Below are positions 28,936-39,254 of a stretch of DNA of 64,000 nt, one piece after another. This DNA comes from Trebonia sp963811335 (GTDB taxonomy: Bacteria; Actinomycetota; Actinomycetes; Streptosporangiales; Streptosporangiaceae), in the NCBI GenBank assembly GCA_963811335.1, contig CAWERB010000032.1, positions 1 through 64,000 of the forward strand. The letters are read 5' to 3'. Below the pieces are notes generated by a model. It did no database searches, was not told the origin of the DNA, and worked only from the letters and a program-made list of their open reading frames with translations. The translations under genes were made by a program, and so were the position numbers. Positions within the stretch are counted from its first letter, which is position 1, and the number at the start of each line of letters is the position of its first letter.

Positions 28936-28999
28936 GATATCTCCCGGGGGGACGACCCCCCGTGCCCCCCGGTGTCGCGCTGCGCGCGACGAGATATCC
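28936..28999 (-). repeat. G-rich palindromic repeat, copy D (reverse) between the two SAHH-type genes
   Basis: GATATCTC and GAGATATC arms enclose a reverse-oriented core (CCGGGGGGACGACCCCCCGT) and a TCGCGC/GCGCGA stem. It fills most of the space between the sahH terminator hairpin and the ribosome-binding site of the second gene. Confidence 0.8.
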
Positions 29000-29018
29000 A
29001 GGAGATTGTTGGAGGACG

Positions 29019-30407
29019 ATGAACGCCAATGCGGCCCCCTCCGGGGACCTTCCTGCGAGGGGACCGCGCCGGTACCGGTCCGTCCCCGGGCTCGCCGAGC
29101 TCGGGGACGGCCGTATCAGTTACGCGGAACGTATGATGCCGCTCCTGGCCGCGCTCCGTGCCCGGTTCGGCGCGGACCGGCCGTTCGACGGCCTGACCAT
29201 CGCCGCCTGCCTGCACGTCACGGCGGAGACCGGCGTCTTCGTCCGGGTGCTGCGCGCGGGCGGCGCGCGGGTCCGGCTGGCGGCGTCCAACCCGCTGTCG
29301 ACCCAGGACGACATCGCGGCCGCGCTCGCGGCGCGCGACGGTATCGAGGTGTTCGCCCGCGCCGGGGTGGACAGGGACACCTACTACCAGCACATCGCGC
29401 TCGCCGTGGGAGCGGGCGGCGACGTGGGCGCCAGTGCCGGCGGCAACAGTGCCGGCGGCAACAGTGCCGACAGCAACAGTGCCGGCTGGGCCGAAGGGCC
29501 GGACCTGGTGCTCGACGACGGCGGCGACCTGGTGTCCACGCTGCACACGAGCGCGCCGCACGCGGTGCTCGACCGGGTGCGCGGCGGGTGCGAGGGGACC
29601 ACGACCGGCGTGCTCCGGTTGCGCCGGATGGCGGCCGAGGCGACCCTCGCCTTCCCGATGATCGCCGCGAGCGACACCCCGGTCACCCGGATCGTGGACA
29701 ACACCCACGGCACGGCGCAGTCCGTCATCGACGGGCTGCTGCGCGCCAGCGGGGTGCTGCTCGCGGGCAAGACCATGGTGGTGGCCGGGTTCGGCGCGTG
29801 CGGCGCGGGCATCGCCGAGTCGGTCCGCGCGCTCGGTGCCCGGGTTGTGATCACCGAGGTGGACCCGGTGCGCGCGCTCGACGCGGTACTGCGCGGATTC
29901 CGGGTGCTGCCGATCGCCGAGGCGGCGCCGCTCGGGGAGATTTTCATCACCGCGACCGGCTCGGCCGAGGTGATCACCGGCGAGCACCTGGCGGTGATGC
30001 GGGACGGCGCGGTGCTCGCCAACGCCGGCCACTTCGACGTGGAGATCGACGTCCGGGCCCTGTCCGCCATGGCGGTCGCCGTGGAAACCGACGTCCGCCC
30101 GCACGCGGACGCGTACCAGCTTCCCGACGGCCGCCGCCTGCTGCTGCTCGCCGAGGGCCGCGTGGTCAACCTTGTCGCCGCGGGCGGGCACCCGCCCGAG
30201 GTGATGGACCTCGCCTTCGGCATCGAGGCGCTGGCGCTCTCCTGGCTGGCGGGCAACGATGACAAGTTGCCGCCCGGCGTGCACCGGGTGCCCGCGGACA
30301 TCGATGCCGAGGCCGCCCGCCTGGTCCTCGCCCTGCTCGGGACCCGGCTCGACACCCTGACCGAAGCCCAGCGGTCCTACCTGGCCAGCTGGCACCTCGG
30401 CTCGTAG
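29019..30407 (+). CDS. Adenosylhomocysteinase-family paralogue (short, archaeal-like form)
   Basis: 462 residues after ATG 29019, with TTGGAGGACG just before it. It keeps the substrate-side LHVTAET, LDDGGDLV and CEGTTTGV, the NAD-binding VAGFGACGAGIAES, NAGHFDVEID and AAGGHPPEVM. It lacks the C-terminal KPDHYRY of the canonical enzyme, as archaeal-type proteins do. The catalytic segment reads SDTPVTRIVDN where family members have NDxxTKxxFDN: the lysine is missing, while Asp and Asn remain. An insert of GGNSA repeats follows residue 145. It may act on another nucleosidyl-homocysteine or play a regulatory role (inference). Confidence 0.85.
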   Translation: MNANAAPSGDLPARGPRRYRSVPGLAELGDGRISYAERMMPLLAALRARFGADRPFDGLTIAACLHVTAETGVFVRVLRAGGARVRLAASNPLSTQDDIAAALAARDGIEVFARAGVDRDTYYQHIALAVGAGGDVGASAGGNSAGGNSADSNSAGWAEGPDLVLDDGGDLVSTLHTSAPHAVLDRVRGGCEGTTTGVLRLRRMAAEATLAFPMIAASDTPVTRIVDNTHGTAQSVIDGLLRASGVLLAGKTMVVAGFGACGAGIAESVRALGARVVITEVDPVRALDAVLRGFRVLPIAEAAPLGEIFITATGSAEVITGEHLAVMRDGAVLANAGHFDVEIDVRALSAMAVAVETDVRPHADAYQLPDGRRLLLLAEGRVVNLVAAGGHPPEVMDLAFGIEALALSWLAGNDDKLPPGVHRVPADIDAEAARLVLALLGTRLDTLTEAQRSYLASWHLGS

Positions 30408-30579
30408 CCACCTGCCGGCCCGCCGGTACCACCAGACACGGGTGTCGCTTCCGCGACGGTCACCAGCAGCCACACGCGCCACGCCCGTTCCCGGCTTCGT
30501 CAACGCCGAGAGTTGGGCACCAAATAGGTGCTTTAGTCTCGGCGGGAACCGAAACATGCAGTACCGGGCGCGCGCACGC

Positions 30580-31964
30580 CTATCGGGTGACGGGGGCCTC
30601 GCGCCCGGGCAGCAGCTTGCGGAGAGGAGCAGGCCGCCTCCGTTCTGCCGTATTCTTCTCGCTTTGCCCTGGCCTGGACAGCGCCAGCCAGCCGACGAGG
30701 GCGAGGGGGTAGGCGTAGTAGCCGAACCGGGTCGACGGGTCCAGGGTGAACATGACCGCGTAGCCCACCGCGAGCCGCACGGCGGCGTCCCGCTCGTCCC
30801 GCGGCGGCCGCGCGATGAGCCAGCCGACGAACGCGAGCACGGCGAGCACCAGCAGCGCGTCCACGGTCAGCCGGCCGGCCGGGCCGAGCCCGGCGATCAG
30901 ATGACCGGGGAGCGGGCTCGCCGCGACCGTCTTGTACTTGGTGGTGCCCATCGGGTAGTCGATCAGGTTCTGCTTGAGCGCGCCCGGCGACGCGAGCGCC
31001 GCGGGCGCGGCGAGCAGCGCGAGCAGGCCGGTCACGGCCACCGTCGTGGCCGTCAGGCGGGCCGCGGCGCGCGGGGCGTAACGAACCCACGCCATGACCG
31101 CGAGCACCGGGACGACCGCCCATGCCGTGGTCTTCATCGCGCAGGCGACGCCGAGCGCCAGCCCGGCCCGCACCAGCTCGCCTCGGCCCGCCCAGGCGAG
31201 CACCAGGCAGGTCAGCGCGATGATCGGCGGGTCGGTGACGCCGACCGTGAGCGGGAACGCGATGAGCGGCGAGGCGACGGCGACCGCGGTGCACCAGGCA
31301 ACCCGCCTGCGGCAGTCCCCGCAGTAACCTTCCGGGGGGACGACCCCCCGTACCCCCCGCTGCGCGCCCGATGGCTCCGCCATCATATCGGGCGCGCCGT
31401 CGGGCGGCTGAAGCCGATTACCTGCACCAAACCGAGCCGGTGCGGTGAGACGACGGCGAACGCCGCGGCGATCAGCGCTACCGTGGTCAGCGTCGTCCAG
31501 ATCCGCGGGTCGCCAAGGGCGCCGGGCAGGCCCGCCGAGCGCGGCAGCCCGAACACCTCCATCAGCGGCAGGTACGGGTTGTAAGACGTCCAGCCGGTCA
31601 CCAGCGCGGGCGGCAGGTACGGCGTGCCGTGCTTGAGCAGGTAGCTGGCGGACTGGCCGATGACGACGACCTCGCCCGTGGCGGGGAACGTGGTGATCAG
31701 CCAGAGCAGCGGGGCGATCAGGGCGCCGCCGATCGCCGTAGCGAGCGGGATCGCCCAGCCGACCGGGGCGAGCAGCAGCAGGGCGGTCACCGCGTAGCCG
31801 GCGCATCCCCAGGCGGCCCAGGTCCCGTCGGCGTGCCTGGTGAAGATCATCGCGCCCGCGTAGAGCGCGAACGCGCCGAACCAGGCCGCGAGCGCCCGCC
31901 GGCTCGGCAGGGCCGCGTGCGCGCCGTCGTCAGGTCGCGCTTCCCCGGTAGTGTCCACGGTCAT
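30580..31964 (-). CDS. Multispanning glycosyltransferase (GT87/mannosyltransferase-like), interrupted by palindromic repeat
   Basis: N-terminal part (31383-31964) has helices and the loop SYLLKHGTPYLPP...TSYNPYLPLMEVFG, typical of polyprenol-phosphate-sugar-dependent transferases. The C-terminal part continues with FPLTVGVTDPPIIALTCLVLAW and further helices to VMFTLDPSTRFGYYAYPLAL. Between them, at 31330-31400, lies a reverse copy of the dispersed palindromic repeat. The upstream frame stops at a TGA inside it and the downstream frame reads through it as PDMMAEPSGAQRGVRGVVPP. The gene is thus either disrupted by the repeat or joined after one indel. It likely builds an arabinomannan-type or other envelope glycan; substrate unknown. 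Confidence 0.65.
31330..31400 (-). repeat. G-rich palindromic repeat, copy C (reverse, inside glycosyltransferase gene)
   Basis: Read on the minus strand it gives the same unit as copies A and B: GGCGCGCCCGATATGATGG, its complementary arm, then the core GGGGTACGGGGGGTCGTCC and CCCCGGAAGG. One difference (ATATGATGG instead of ATACGATGG) creates the TGA that closes the upstream reading frame. Confidence 0.9.
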
Positions 31965-32009
31965 TGAGGATACGTTTCACCGCGCCTGCCGCGTCCCGCA
32001 GAGCGGCTC

Positions 32010-32684
32010 CTAGGGGAGCTTCCAGTTGACGGGCGCGGCGCCCTGGCGCTCGAGAAGCTCGTTGGCGCGGCTGAACGGGCGCGTGCCGAAGAACCCGTTA
32101 TGCGCGGACATGGGGCTCGGGTGCACTGACTCGATGCGCGGCACGCTGCCGAGCAGCGGGGCGAGCTCACGGGCGTCACGGCCCCACAGGATGGCGACGA
32201 GCGGCCCGCCTCGCCCGGCGAGGGCTCGGATCGCCTGCTCGGTGACCTCCTCCCAGCCCTTGCCCTGGTGGCTGCGCGGCTTGCCGGGCTCCACGGTGAG
32301 CACCCGGTTGAGCAGGAGCACGCCGTGCTCGGCCCACGGCGTCAGGTCACCGTTGGACGGCGCCGGGTAGCCGAGATCGCTCGAGTATTCCCGGAAGATG
32401 TTGACGAGCGAGCCGGGCAGCGGCCGGACGGCGGGGTCCACGGAGAAGCTGAGGCCGACCGGGTGGCCAGGCGTCGGGTAGGGGTCCTGGCCGACGATCA
32501 GCACCCGCACGTCGGCGAACGGCTGCTTGAACGCCCGGAGTACCTGGTCGCCCGCGGGCAGGTACCGCTTGCCCGCGGCGATCTGCTCGCGCAGGAACGC
32601 GCCCATCCGCGCGATCTGGCCCTCGGCAGGGGCGAGCGCTTCCGCCCAGCCCGCCTCGACGACACTGCTCAACGGCTCCGGCAT
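32010..32684 (-). CDS. ung: Uracil-DNA glycosylase, family 1
   Basis: 224 residues with the family 1 motifs: VLIVGQDPYPTPGHPVGLSFS holds the water-activating Asp, GVLLLNRVLTV is the uracil-recognition strand, and HPSPMSAHNGFFGTRPFS carries the catalytic His and the leucine-loop region. It removes uracil from DNA formed by cytosine deamination. ATG 32684 precedes PEPLSSVV, as is usual; an in-frame GTG lies 24 bases upstream. No nearby gene suggests a special role. Confidence 0.95.
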   Translation of the reverse strand: MPEPLSSVVEAGWAEALAPAEGQIARMGAFLREQIAAGKRYLPAGDQVLRAFKQPFADVRVLIVGQDPYPTPGHPVGLSFSVDPAVRPLPGSLVNIFREYSSDLGYPAPSNGDLTPWAEHGVLLLNRVLTVEPGKPRSHQGKGWEEVTEQAIRALAGRGGPLVAILWGRDARELAPLLGSVPRIESVHPSPMSAHNGFFGTRPFSRANELLERQGAAPVNWKLP

Positions 32685-32770
32685 GCGCAGAAAATAGCGC
32701 AAGCACACGGACCAAGTAGTGCGAATGCCGGCGGCGAACCGCCGGGCGCCGGCCTGGCGGAGCCGGCTTC

Positions 32771-33016
32771 CTAATCCTGCTCGTTACCGTCCTGGGCTTG
32801 CTCGTTACCGTCCCGGGCCTCGTCGTTACGGTCCTGATCCTGGTCGCAGGCGCCGCGCTGCCTTCCGATCAAGTCCCGCGCGGCCTGCATATCCTGGCCG
32901 GCCTGGTCGTGGCCGGCCAGGCCGCCGCCGAGCTGGCTGGCCTGCTGCGCGAGCCTGGGATCGTCTTGCGCCATTGCCTCCTCGGCGTCCTTCTCGACCT
33001 TGTCGAAGATGCCCAT
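32771..33016 (-). CDS. Small acidic hypothetical protein, MT0933-antitoxin-like N-terminus
   Basis: 81 residues, very rich in Asp, Gln, Glu and Ala. MGIFDKVEKDAEEAMAQ resembles the start of small actinobacterial proteins of the MT0933-like antitoxin family. The tail is a low-complexity DGNEQ repeat. ATG 33016 is preceded by GGGGGA. No toxin gene sits beside it, so an antitoxin role is not supported. Confidence 0.55.
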   Translation of the reverse strand: MGIFDKVEKDAEEAMAQDDPRLAQQASQLGGGLAGHDQAGQDMQAARDLIGRQRGACDQDQDRNDEARDGNEQAQDGNEQD

Positions 33017-33299
33017 GATTCCCCCGTTTACGTGGTCCTGTACCGGGGTGCGCGGCATTCCGCCGGACGGGTCCCCCTGCCTATGGCCCTGCGCTACTTA
33101 CCCGCGGGCGGGGGCCCTACCCCAGCGGGAGCAACCGGGCGGCGTGCTGACGTGCCCTTACTGTCTGTGTGGTAACGGGCTCGCGGGTGGTGCGGACCTG
33201 GTAAAAAGGGGTAACCTGCGCATGCGAGCGCGGGTTAGCGACGGACCGTACCGAGATCGTCGCGGCGGGTGCTCTGCTTGGAGCTAGATACATGGAACG

Positions 33300-33986
33300 A
33301 TGGGGCTCATGAAAGGACGTGTGCTCGTCGTCGACGACGACGCGGCGCTGGCGGAGATGCTTGGCATCGTGCTCCGCGGCGAGGGATTTGAGCCGACGTT
33401 CGTCGCCGACGGAGACAAGGCACTTGAGGCCTTCCGTGACACGCGGCCGGACCTGGTGCTGCTTGACCTGATGCTGCCCGGTTCCGACGGCATCGACGTG
33501 TGCCGTCAGATCAGGGGCGAGTCCGGCGTGCCGATCGTCATGCTGACCGCGAAGACCGACACGGTGGACGTGGTGCTTGGCCTTGAGTGCGGTGCCGACG
33601 ACTACATACTCAAGCCGTTCAAGTCCAAGGAACTGGTCGCCAGGATCAGGGCGCGGCTGCGCCGCACGGACGAGCCGGCCCCGGAGATGCTGCTGATCGG
33701 TGACGTGTCCATCGACGTGGCGGGCCACTCGGTGAAGCGCAACGGTGAGACGCTGAGCCTCACCCCGCTCGAGTTCGACCTGCTCGTCGCGCTCGCCAGG
33801 AAGCCGCGGCAGGTCTTCACCCGTGAGGTGCTGCTCGAGCAGGTCTGGGGGTACCGGCACGCGGCGGATACCCGGCTGGTGAACGTGCACGTGCAGCGGC
33901 TGCGCGCCAAGATCGAGCAGGATCCCGAGCACCCCGAGATCGTCGTGACGGTGCGTGGCGTGGGTTACAAGGCGGGACCTGGCTGA
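33300..33986 (+). CDS. mtrA: Response regulator MtrA
   Basis: 228 residues, closely similar to mycobacterial MtrA. The receiver has VLVVDDDAALAEML and LVLLDLMLPGSDGIDVC with the phosphorylated Asp, MLTAKTDTVDVVLGLECGADDYILKPF with the conserved Thr and Lys, and an OmpR-type winged helix ending RQVFTREVLLEQVWGYRHAADTRLVNVHVQRLRAKIE. MtrA links cell division, DNA replication and envelope homeostasis. ATG 33300 or ATG 33309 may be used. The gene is followed by mtrB after seven bases. Confidence 0.97.
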   Translation: MGLMKGRVLVVDDDAALAEMLGIVLRGEGFEPTFVADGDKALEAFRDTRPDLVLLDLMLPGSDGIDVCRQIRGESGVPIVMLTAKTDTVDVVLGLECGADDYILKPFKSKELVARIRARLRRTDEPAPEMLLIGDVSIDVAGHSVKRNGETLSLTPLEFDLLVALARKPRQVFTREVLLEQVWGYRHAADTRLVNVHVQRLRAKIEQDPEHPEIVVTVRGVGYKAGPG

Positions 33987-33993
33987 TCAAGGC

Positions 33994-35904
33994 ATGGAGC
34001 GGTCTGCGGTTAACAGCGACGCGGCCGGTGTCCCGGCCGCGCCAGTACAGCCCGCGCCAACCCCGCCCAGCCCCGTGCCCGTCCCGGTACTGCGGCATGA
34101 CCAAGGTGACCAGCGCGACAGGCGCGAGGCCTGGGAGATGGCGCTGCGGCGTAAGAAGTGGGTGCGCTGGTTCGTCGGCTGGCTCCCGCACCGGCTGACG
34201 GTCACCATCCGCTCCCTGCTGCGCTGGGAGCACCTGGCCATCGCGAAGGCCAGGCACCGCTGGCACCGGTCGCTGCAACTGCGAGTGGTCGGCACCACGC
34301 TGCTCATCTCCGCGGCGGTGATCGCGGTGCTCGGCTTCTTCCTCACCGAGCAGATCGCCGGCGGCCTGCTGCTCAACGCGGAAACCTCAGCGAAGGCCCA
34401 GGCCGTGACGGCGCTGAGCAATGCCGAGTCGGCATCCGGGGTGACCTCGCCCCCGCCAAGCGGGCAGGCCGCATATCAGGTTCAGGGGGCGATCGCGGCG
34501 GTGGTCCAGCCGACGAGCGGCACGGCCACCTACGGCGTCGCCGTCGGGCTCAACCAGAACCTGCTGCGCCTGGCGGGCTACTACAAGTGGTCGCATACCT
34601 TCGACGCCGACACGACGCTCCCGGAAACGCTGGTGAACAGCGTACGGCTGGAGCAGGTGGCGCAAGGGCAGGGCAAGCCGGAAAATAACCTGTACTCCGC
34701 GCTCACCACGCTGTACTCCAGCGCGGGCGGCCCCGGCACGCCCGCGATCGCATACGGCGTGCCGGTCAGCAACTACTACCAGCTCTACCTCGTGTTCCCG
34801 CTGAACGACGAACAGCAGACCCTGCAACTCGTCCAGACGACGCTCATCGGCGTGGGCATCGCGCTCATTGCCCTGCTCGCGGCGATCGCCTCGCTCGTGA
34901 CACGGTGGGTGGTGCTGCCGGTGCGGCACGCGGCGGCGGCCGCGCAGCGGCTGTCCGCGGGCAAGCTCGAGGAGCGGATGGTGGTCGGCGGGGCCGACGA
35001 CCTCGCCCTGCTCGCCACGTCGTTCAACGAGATGGCCGACAGCCTGCAGGAGAAGCTGCACCAGCTTGAGGAACTGTCCAAGGTCCAGCGCCAGTTCGTC
35101 TCCGATGTCTCGCATGAGCTGCGTACCCCGATGACGACGATCAGGATGGCAGCGGAGATCCTCTTCGATTCGCGGGAGGACCTCGACCCGGCGGCCGCGC
35201 GCAGCACCGAGCTGCTGCAGAGCCAGATCGAGCGGTTCGAGACCCTGCTTACCGACCTGCTCGAGATCAGCAGGCACGACTCGAACGTCGCCACGCTCGA
35301 CGCCGAGCCGGCGGACCTGTGCGATCTCGTGCGCAGGAGCGCCGACGACGCGCAGCAGCTCGCGGAGCGCCGGGGCTGCCGCATCGAGTTCCGGCTGCCC
35401 GTCGAGGCCACGATCGTTGAGATGGACCGGCGCCGGGTGGAACGGATCCTGCGCAACTTGCTCGTCAACGCGGTCGAGCACGGGGAGGGGCGCGACGTGG
35501 TCGTCACCGTGGCGGCGGACATGGGCGCGGCCGCCGTCGCCGTTCGCGACCACGGCGTCGGGCTTGCCCCGGGCGAGGAGCAACTGGTCTTCGAGCGGTT
35601 CTGGCGGGCGGATCCGTCACGCGCGCGGACGGTTGGCGGCACCGGCTTGGGCTTGGCCATCTCCCTCGAGGACGCCCGGCTGCACGGCGGCTGGCTCCAG
35701 GCATGGGGGGAGAAGGGCCGCGGATCGGTCTTCCGGTTCACCCTGCCACGGATCGCCGGGCAGCCCATCGTCGGCTCCCCCCTGCCGCTGGGACCCGACG
35801 AAGCGGAGTTCCTGACCAGCGCCGTCACCACGCTGGAGGCCGACCTGGCGGTCATTCCCCTGGGCGACGACGCCTCGTATCCCCACGGCGGATCCCGTGG
35901 CTAG
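33994..35904 (+). CDS. mtrB: Sensor histidine kinase MtrB
   Basis: 636 residues. Two membrane helices (around 105-127 and 280-303) flank an extracytoplasmic sensor. A HAMP segment (RWVVLPVRHAAAAAQRL) leads to the dimerisation helix VSDVSHELRTPMTTIRMAAE with the phosphorylated His, then the ATPase boxes RNLLVNAVEHG, DHGVGLAPGEE and GGTGLGLAIS. Partner of MtrA, with LpqB as its accessory lipoprotein. ATG 33994 lies just after the mtrA stop; its own stop is overlapped by the lpqB GTG, so the three genes form one operon. Confidence 0.97.
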   Translation: MERSAVNSDAAGVPAAPVQPAPTPPSPVPVPVLRHDQGDQRDRREAWEMALRRKKWVRWFVGWLPHRLTVTIRSLLRWEHLAIAKARHRWHRSLQLRVVGTTLLISAAVIAVLGFFLTEQIAGGLLLNAETSAKAQAVTALSNAESASGVTSPPPSGQAAYQVQGAIAAVVQPTSGTATYGVAVGLNQNLLRLAGYYKWSHTFDADTTLPETLVNSVRLEQVAQGQGKPENNLYSALTTLYSSAGGPGTPAIAYGVPVSNYYQLYLVFPLNDEQQTLQLVQTTLIGVGIALIALLAAIASLVTRWVVLPVRHAAAAAQRLSAGKLEERMVVGGADDLALLATSFNEMADSLQEKLHQLEELSKVQRQFVSDVSHELRTPMTTIRMAAEILFDSREDLDPAAARSTELLQSQIERFETLLTDLLEISRHDSNVATLDAEPADLCDLVRRSADDAQQLAERRGCRIEFRLPVEATIVEMDRRRVERILRNLLVNAVEHGEGRDVVVTVAADMGAAAVAVRDHGVGLAPGEEQLVFERFWRADPSRARTVGGTGLGLAISLEDARLHGGWLQAWGEKGRGSVFRFTLPRIAGQPIVGSPLPLGPDEAEFLTSAVTTLEADLAVIPLGDDASYPHGGSRG

Positions 35905-37703
35905 GCGCGGGACCGCGCGGCGAGCACTGGCCACGCTGGCCGCGCTCTTCTGCGCCGCGCTCGCCACTGGGTGCGTGTCGATGCCAACCGGCGGCCCGGT
36001 GCAGTCCTATCCGGTGACCCAGGGGACGGGGGCGCCTGACCAGCCCAACCTCCAGTTCCAGCCGCAGCCACCGGGTGACGGCTGGTCGCCGCAGCAGATC
36101 GTCCAGGGGTTTCTCGCCGCCTCCGCCAGCTTCGGCGATTACAGTCAGGTAGCCCTGAAGTACCTGACGCCAGCGGAACGGAAGGTCTGGAACAACCCGA
36201 CCCTCTCGGCGGTGATCTACAAGAGCGGCCCGAACGTCGCGAACCCGGTGCTACCCGAAGACCGCGAAGACGGCGAAGACCGCGAAGACGGCGACCGTGC
36301 AGGTCACCGGCACCATCCAGGCTACGCTGGAGGGAAGCAGCTACTCCGTGCCGTCCACCCCGGCCGAGAGCGCGTCCGACGCGCCGCCGCCGTTCCAGCT
36401 CGTCAAGGAACCCGACGGCCAGTGGCGGATCTCGCTCCCGCCACCGGAAGTGCTGCTCACCAGCGCCTCGTTCGCCAACGACTACCAGCTCCGTAACCTG
36501 TACTTCTTCGATCCGACGGGCAGCCACCTGGTCCCCGACCCGATCTACGTGCCGCTGCGCGCCCCGGGCGACCTGATGAACGTGCTGGTGCAAGACCTGA
36601 TCGTCCCGCCGAAGGACTGGCTCTACGGCGGGGCGACGAAGACCGCGCTGCCGGCCGGCACCAAGATCGGCGACATCACGGTGGACGGCCCGACCGCGAT
36701 CGTCAACCTGACCGGCTCCATCGCCAAGGACGGCAGCAATGTCCGCTACTTGAGCAGGTCTCGTCGCAGCTGATCTGGACGCTGTCCGGGTCCGGTCAGA
36801 GCGGGTCAACCGGGGCGGTGCAGTCGGTCGTGGTCGAACTGAACGGCCATGCGTGGTCCCCGCCGGGCAGCCATGAGAACCCGGTACAGCAGAAGCAGCA
36901 GGACAAGAAGACCCCGCCCACCGGCGCCACCTCGGTGTACTACTACCTCGACAGCACGGGATACCTGACAAGCCGCCAGGGCGCGAACGGCAAGCCGGCC
37001 CGACTGGCGCTGATCGGCACCAAGTTCACGCAGGTAGCAGTCTCGCCGGACGGCAGGTACCTGGCCGCGCTGCGCGACAGCACGCTGTACACCGGCCTCG
37101 TCGGCGGCCCCCTGACCAAGCGGGACAGCGGGTACTCGACGATGAGCTGGGACGCCGGCGACGACCTGTGGGCGGCACTCGGCGAGCAGATCGTCATGTT
37201 CCGTGCCGTGGCGAGCCTCAGGCAGTCGCCCGGCCAGCTGGCCCCCGTTCCCGTCGACGTGATCAGCTCCTTCGGGATCAAGCACCTGCCGTTGCCGTAC
37301 ACCGCGCTGCGGGTCGCGCCAGAACGGGGTCCGCGTGGCGATCATCACCAACGACGAACTGACCTTCGGCGCCATCTCCGGACAGCAGGGGCCGACCCCG
37401 CAGATCGTCCTCTCGTCGGTGCAACTGAGCCCGCCGAACGGTACTGGGTTCACCGGACTCACCTGGTACGGCCCGGACAACGTCATCACGCTCGCCAAGC
37501 CGGGGCCCGCCGCAACCGAGTACTCGGTGAGCGGCGGTAATCCCACGTCCATCCCGGTCGAGCCGGGCATGCGGACGATCACGGGCAGCATGGGGAACCT
37601 GCTGATCGCCGGCCTGACCGACGGCAGCATCGTGGCGGACGCCAGCCTCACGGGTGCGTGGATGCGGCTTGGCAGCGGAGTTGCGCCCACCTACCCCGGT
37701 TGA
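35897..37703 (+). CDS. lpqB: Lipoprotein LpqB (frameshifted)
   Basis: The signal peptide ends LATGCVSMPTGG, a lipobox with the lipidated Cys. The body follows the LpqB pattern: GWSPQQIVQGFLAASASFGDY, the LQ-rich VPSTPAESASDAPPPFQLV, the GerMN-like FDPTGSHLVPDPIYVPL and the Gmad1 beta-propeller (AVSPDGRYLAALRDS, GPDNVITLAKPG). LpqB binds the MtrB sensor domain and modulates MtrA signalling. The frame breaks near 36250, 36750 and 37320, each time with homology continuing in another frame. The first break adjoins a 12-bp repeat (AAGACCGCGAAGACGGCG type). GTG 35897 overlaps the mtrB stop. No comF gene follows, unlike in several relatives. Confidence 0.9.
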
Positions 37704-38214
37704 CCCGGTTTCCTACAGCGACTGCTGAGAACTCGGTGAAAGAAACAACGTTACTATTCCGTTATGTGATGTTTTGCCGCCAACCTCCCTCCTGACAATT
37801 GGCCGCAGGAGAGCTAGCGTTCATCCATGGCACTCGCCCGGGTCCGTGGTTGCGCCGGGCAGGCCCCCCGAGCCGCGCTGGCGGCCGGAGGGTCTACTTG
37901 GCAAGCCGATGCCAGCCGCAGGCGAAACGGTCCACGTAAGGCGACTTGTCGTCGTCCGATCACGGTGCGGCTTAGAAGTAAGTCCTGCCCCGCCGGGAAG
38001 CACAAGGCGCTCCCCGACCTCCGGGAGAAGGGCAGTAGTGGCCATGGAAGGCCGCGAACCTCTCAGCAGGCGGATGTGGGGTCGAAGACCAGGTCGGCCG
38101 GGCGAGTGCTTCCTGATCCTTCTTGTCCTTCACTGGTGCAGAAGGGTAGACCTTAAGTACAAGTGAAGAATGAGAAGGTTCGCCACTGGTAATCAACGCC
38201 GAAGGGGGATCGAG
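37704..38214. other. Intergenic region between lpqB and hpf
   Basis: About 510 bases. Bases 37715-37800 are relatively AT-rich and could hold a promoter for hpf. comF is often found here in relatives; I could not recognise a comF reading frame on either strand. Only short shadow ORFs are seen. Confidence 0.5.
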
Positions 38215-39075
38215 ATGGAAATCACCTTCAAGGGCAGGCACACCAGCGTTCCGGAGCGCTTCCGCAGGCATGCGAGCGCCAAGCTGGCCAAGCTCGGGAA
38301 GCTCGATCACAACGCGATCCGGATCGATGTCGAAGTATCGACGGAGCGCAACCCAAGGCAGGCTGACCGCAGCGAGCGGGTAGAGCTCACGATCAGGTCC
38401 CGCGGCCCGGCGATCAGGGCCGAAGCGGCGGCCGACGACCGGTACGCGGCCCTTGATCTCGCGTTCGCCAAGCTCGAGGGCCAGCTGCGGAAGGCGGCCG
38501 AGCGGCGCAAGGCCAGGAGCGGGGGCCTCACTGTCCGCTCCACCGAGGTGCTGACCGCGGTGGCCGCCCCGGCAGGCGCTGAGGCCGCGATGGCCGAGCC
38601 GGCTGACCTGGCCGACGTGGCGATCCCGGCCATCCCCGCGCCCGATGACGCGGCCATGCTCAACGGGACGCCGGTCGGCCGCAGGGCGGGCACCAGGGCA
38701 CACGGCAAGCCGGGCGCCAGGACGGGCGCGAGAGTCGGCGGCAGGCCGAACGGGCAGCGCCGCCCGGAGGCGGTGGTACCGCTTCCGGCACTGCCGAATG
38801 ACGAAGCGCTCGACTTCGCCGGCTTCAGCGACGAGGCCGAGGTCGAGGCGTCCGTCTCCGGGGTGCTGCCGATGCACATGGTGGGCGACGGCCCGCTGGT
38901 CGTCAGGGAGAAGTTCCACGCGTCCGAGCCGATGACCATCGACCAGGCGCTCCTGGAGATGGAGCTCGTCGGCCACGACTTCTTCGCGTACCACGACAGC
39001 CAGTGCGGCAAGTTCAGCGTCATCTACCGGCGCCGCGGCTGGGACTACGGTGTCATCCGCCTCATCGAGGACTAA
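38215..39075 (+). CDS. hpf: Ribosome hibernation-promoting factor, long form
   Basis: 286 residues. The N-terminal S30AE domain begins MEITFKGRHTSVPERFRRHASAKLAKLGKL and binds the 30S decoding region. A Gly/Ala/Arg-rich linker (about 110-200) joins it to the C-terminal dimerisation domain VVREKFHASEPMTIDQALLEMELVGHDFF...DYGVIRLIED. Long HPF dimerises ribosomes to 100S particles under stress or starvation. ATG 38215 has GAAGGGGGA upstream. The linker is longer than in Firmicutes forms. Position between lpqB and secA is conserved in actinobacteria. Confidence 0.95.
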   Translation: MEITFKGRHTSVPERFRRHASAKLAKLGKLDHNAIRIDVEVSTERNPRQADRSERVELTIRSRGPAIRAEAAADDRYAALDLAFAKLEGQLRKAAERRKARSGGLTVRSTEVLTAVAAPAGAEAAMAEPADLADVAIPAIPAPDDAAMLNGTPVGRRAGTRAHGKPGARTGARVGGRPNGQRRPEAVVPLPALPNDEALDFAGFSDEAEVEASVSGVLPMHMVGDGPLVVREKFHASEPMTIDQALLEMELVGHDFFAYHDSQCGKFSVIYRRRGWDYGVIRLIED

Positions 39076-39254
39076 CAGTCCGACTGGTTAAGTGGCCCGC
39101 TGACAAGTAACCTCAAGCAGAGGGAAACTAACCTTAAGTGGCGGGAAGCTGACCCGACCACGAGGCCCCGACCTCAGCCAAACAAGGCGCCGCCGCACCA
39201 GCAGCGCCTGCCGACAAAGCAGCAACCACGAGGCTCTTACCTCGGCTTCCGCGC

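Noticed and set aside
37704..38214. comF remnant between lpqB and hpf
   Set aside because: The position fits relatives, but no frame matches a phosphoribosyltransferase.
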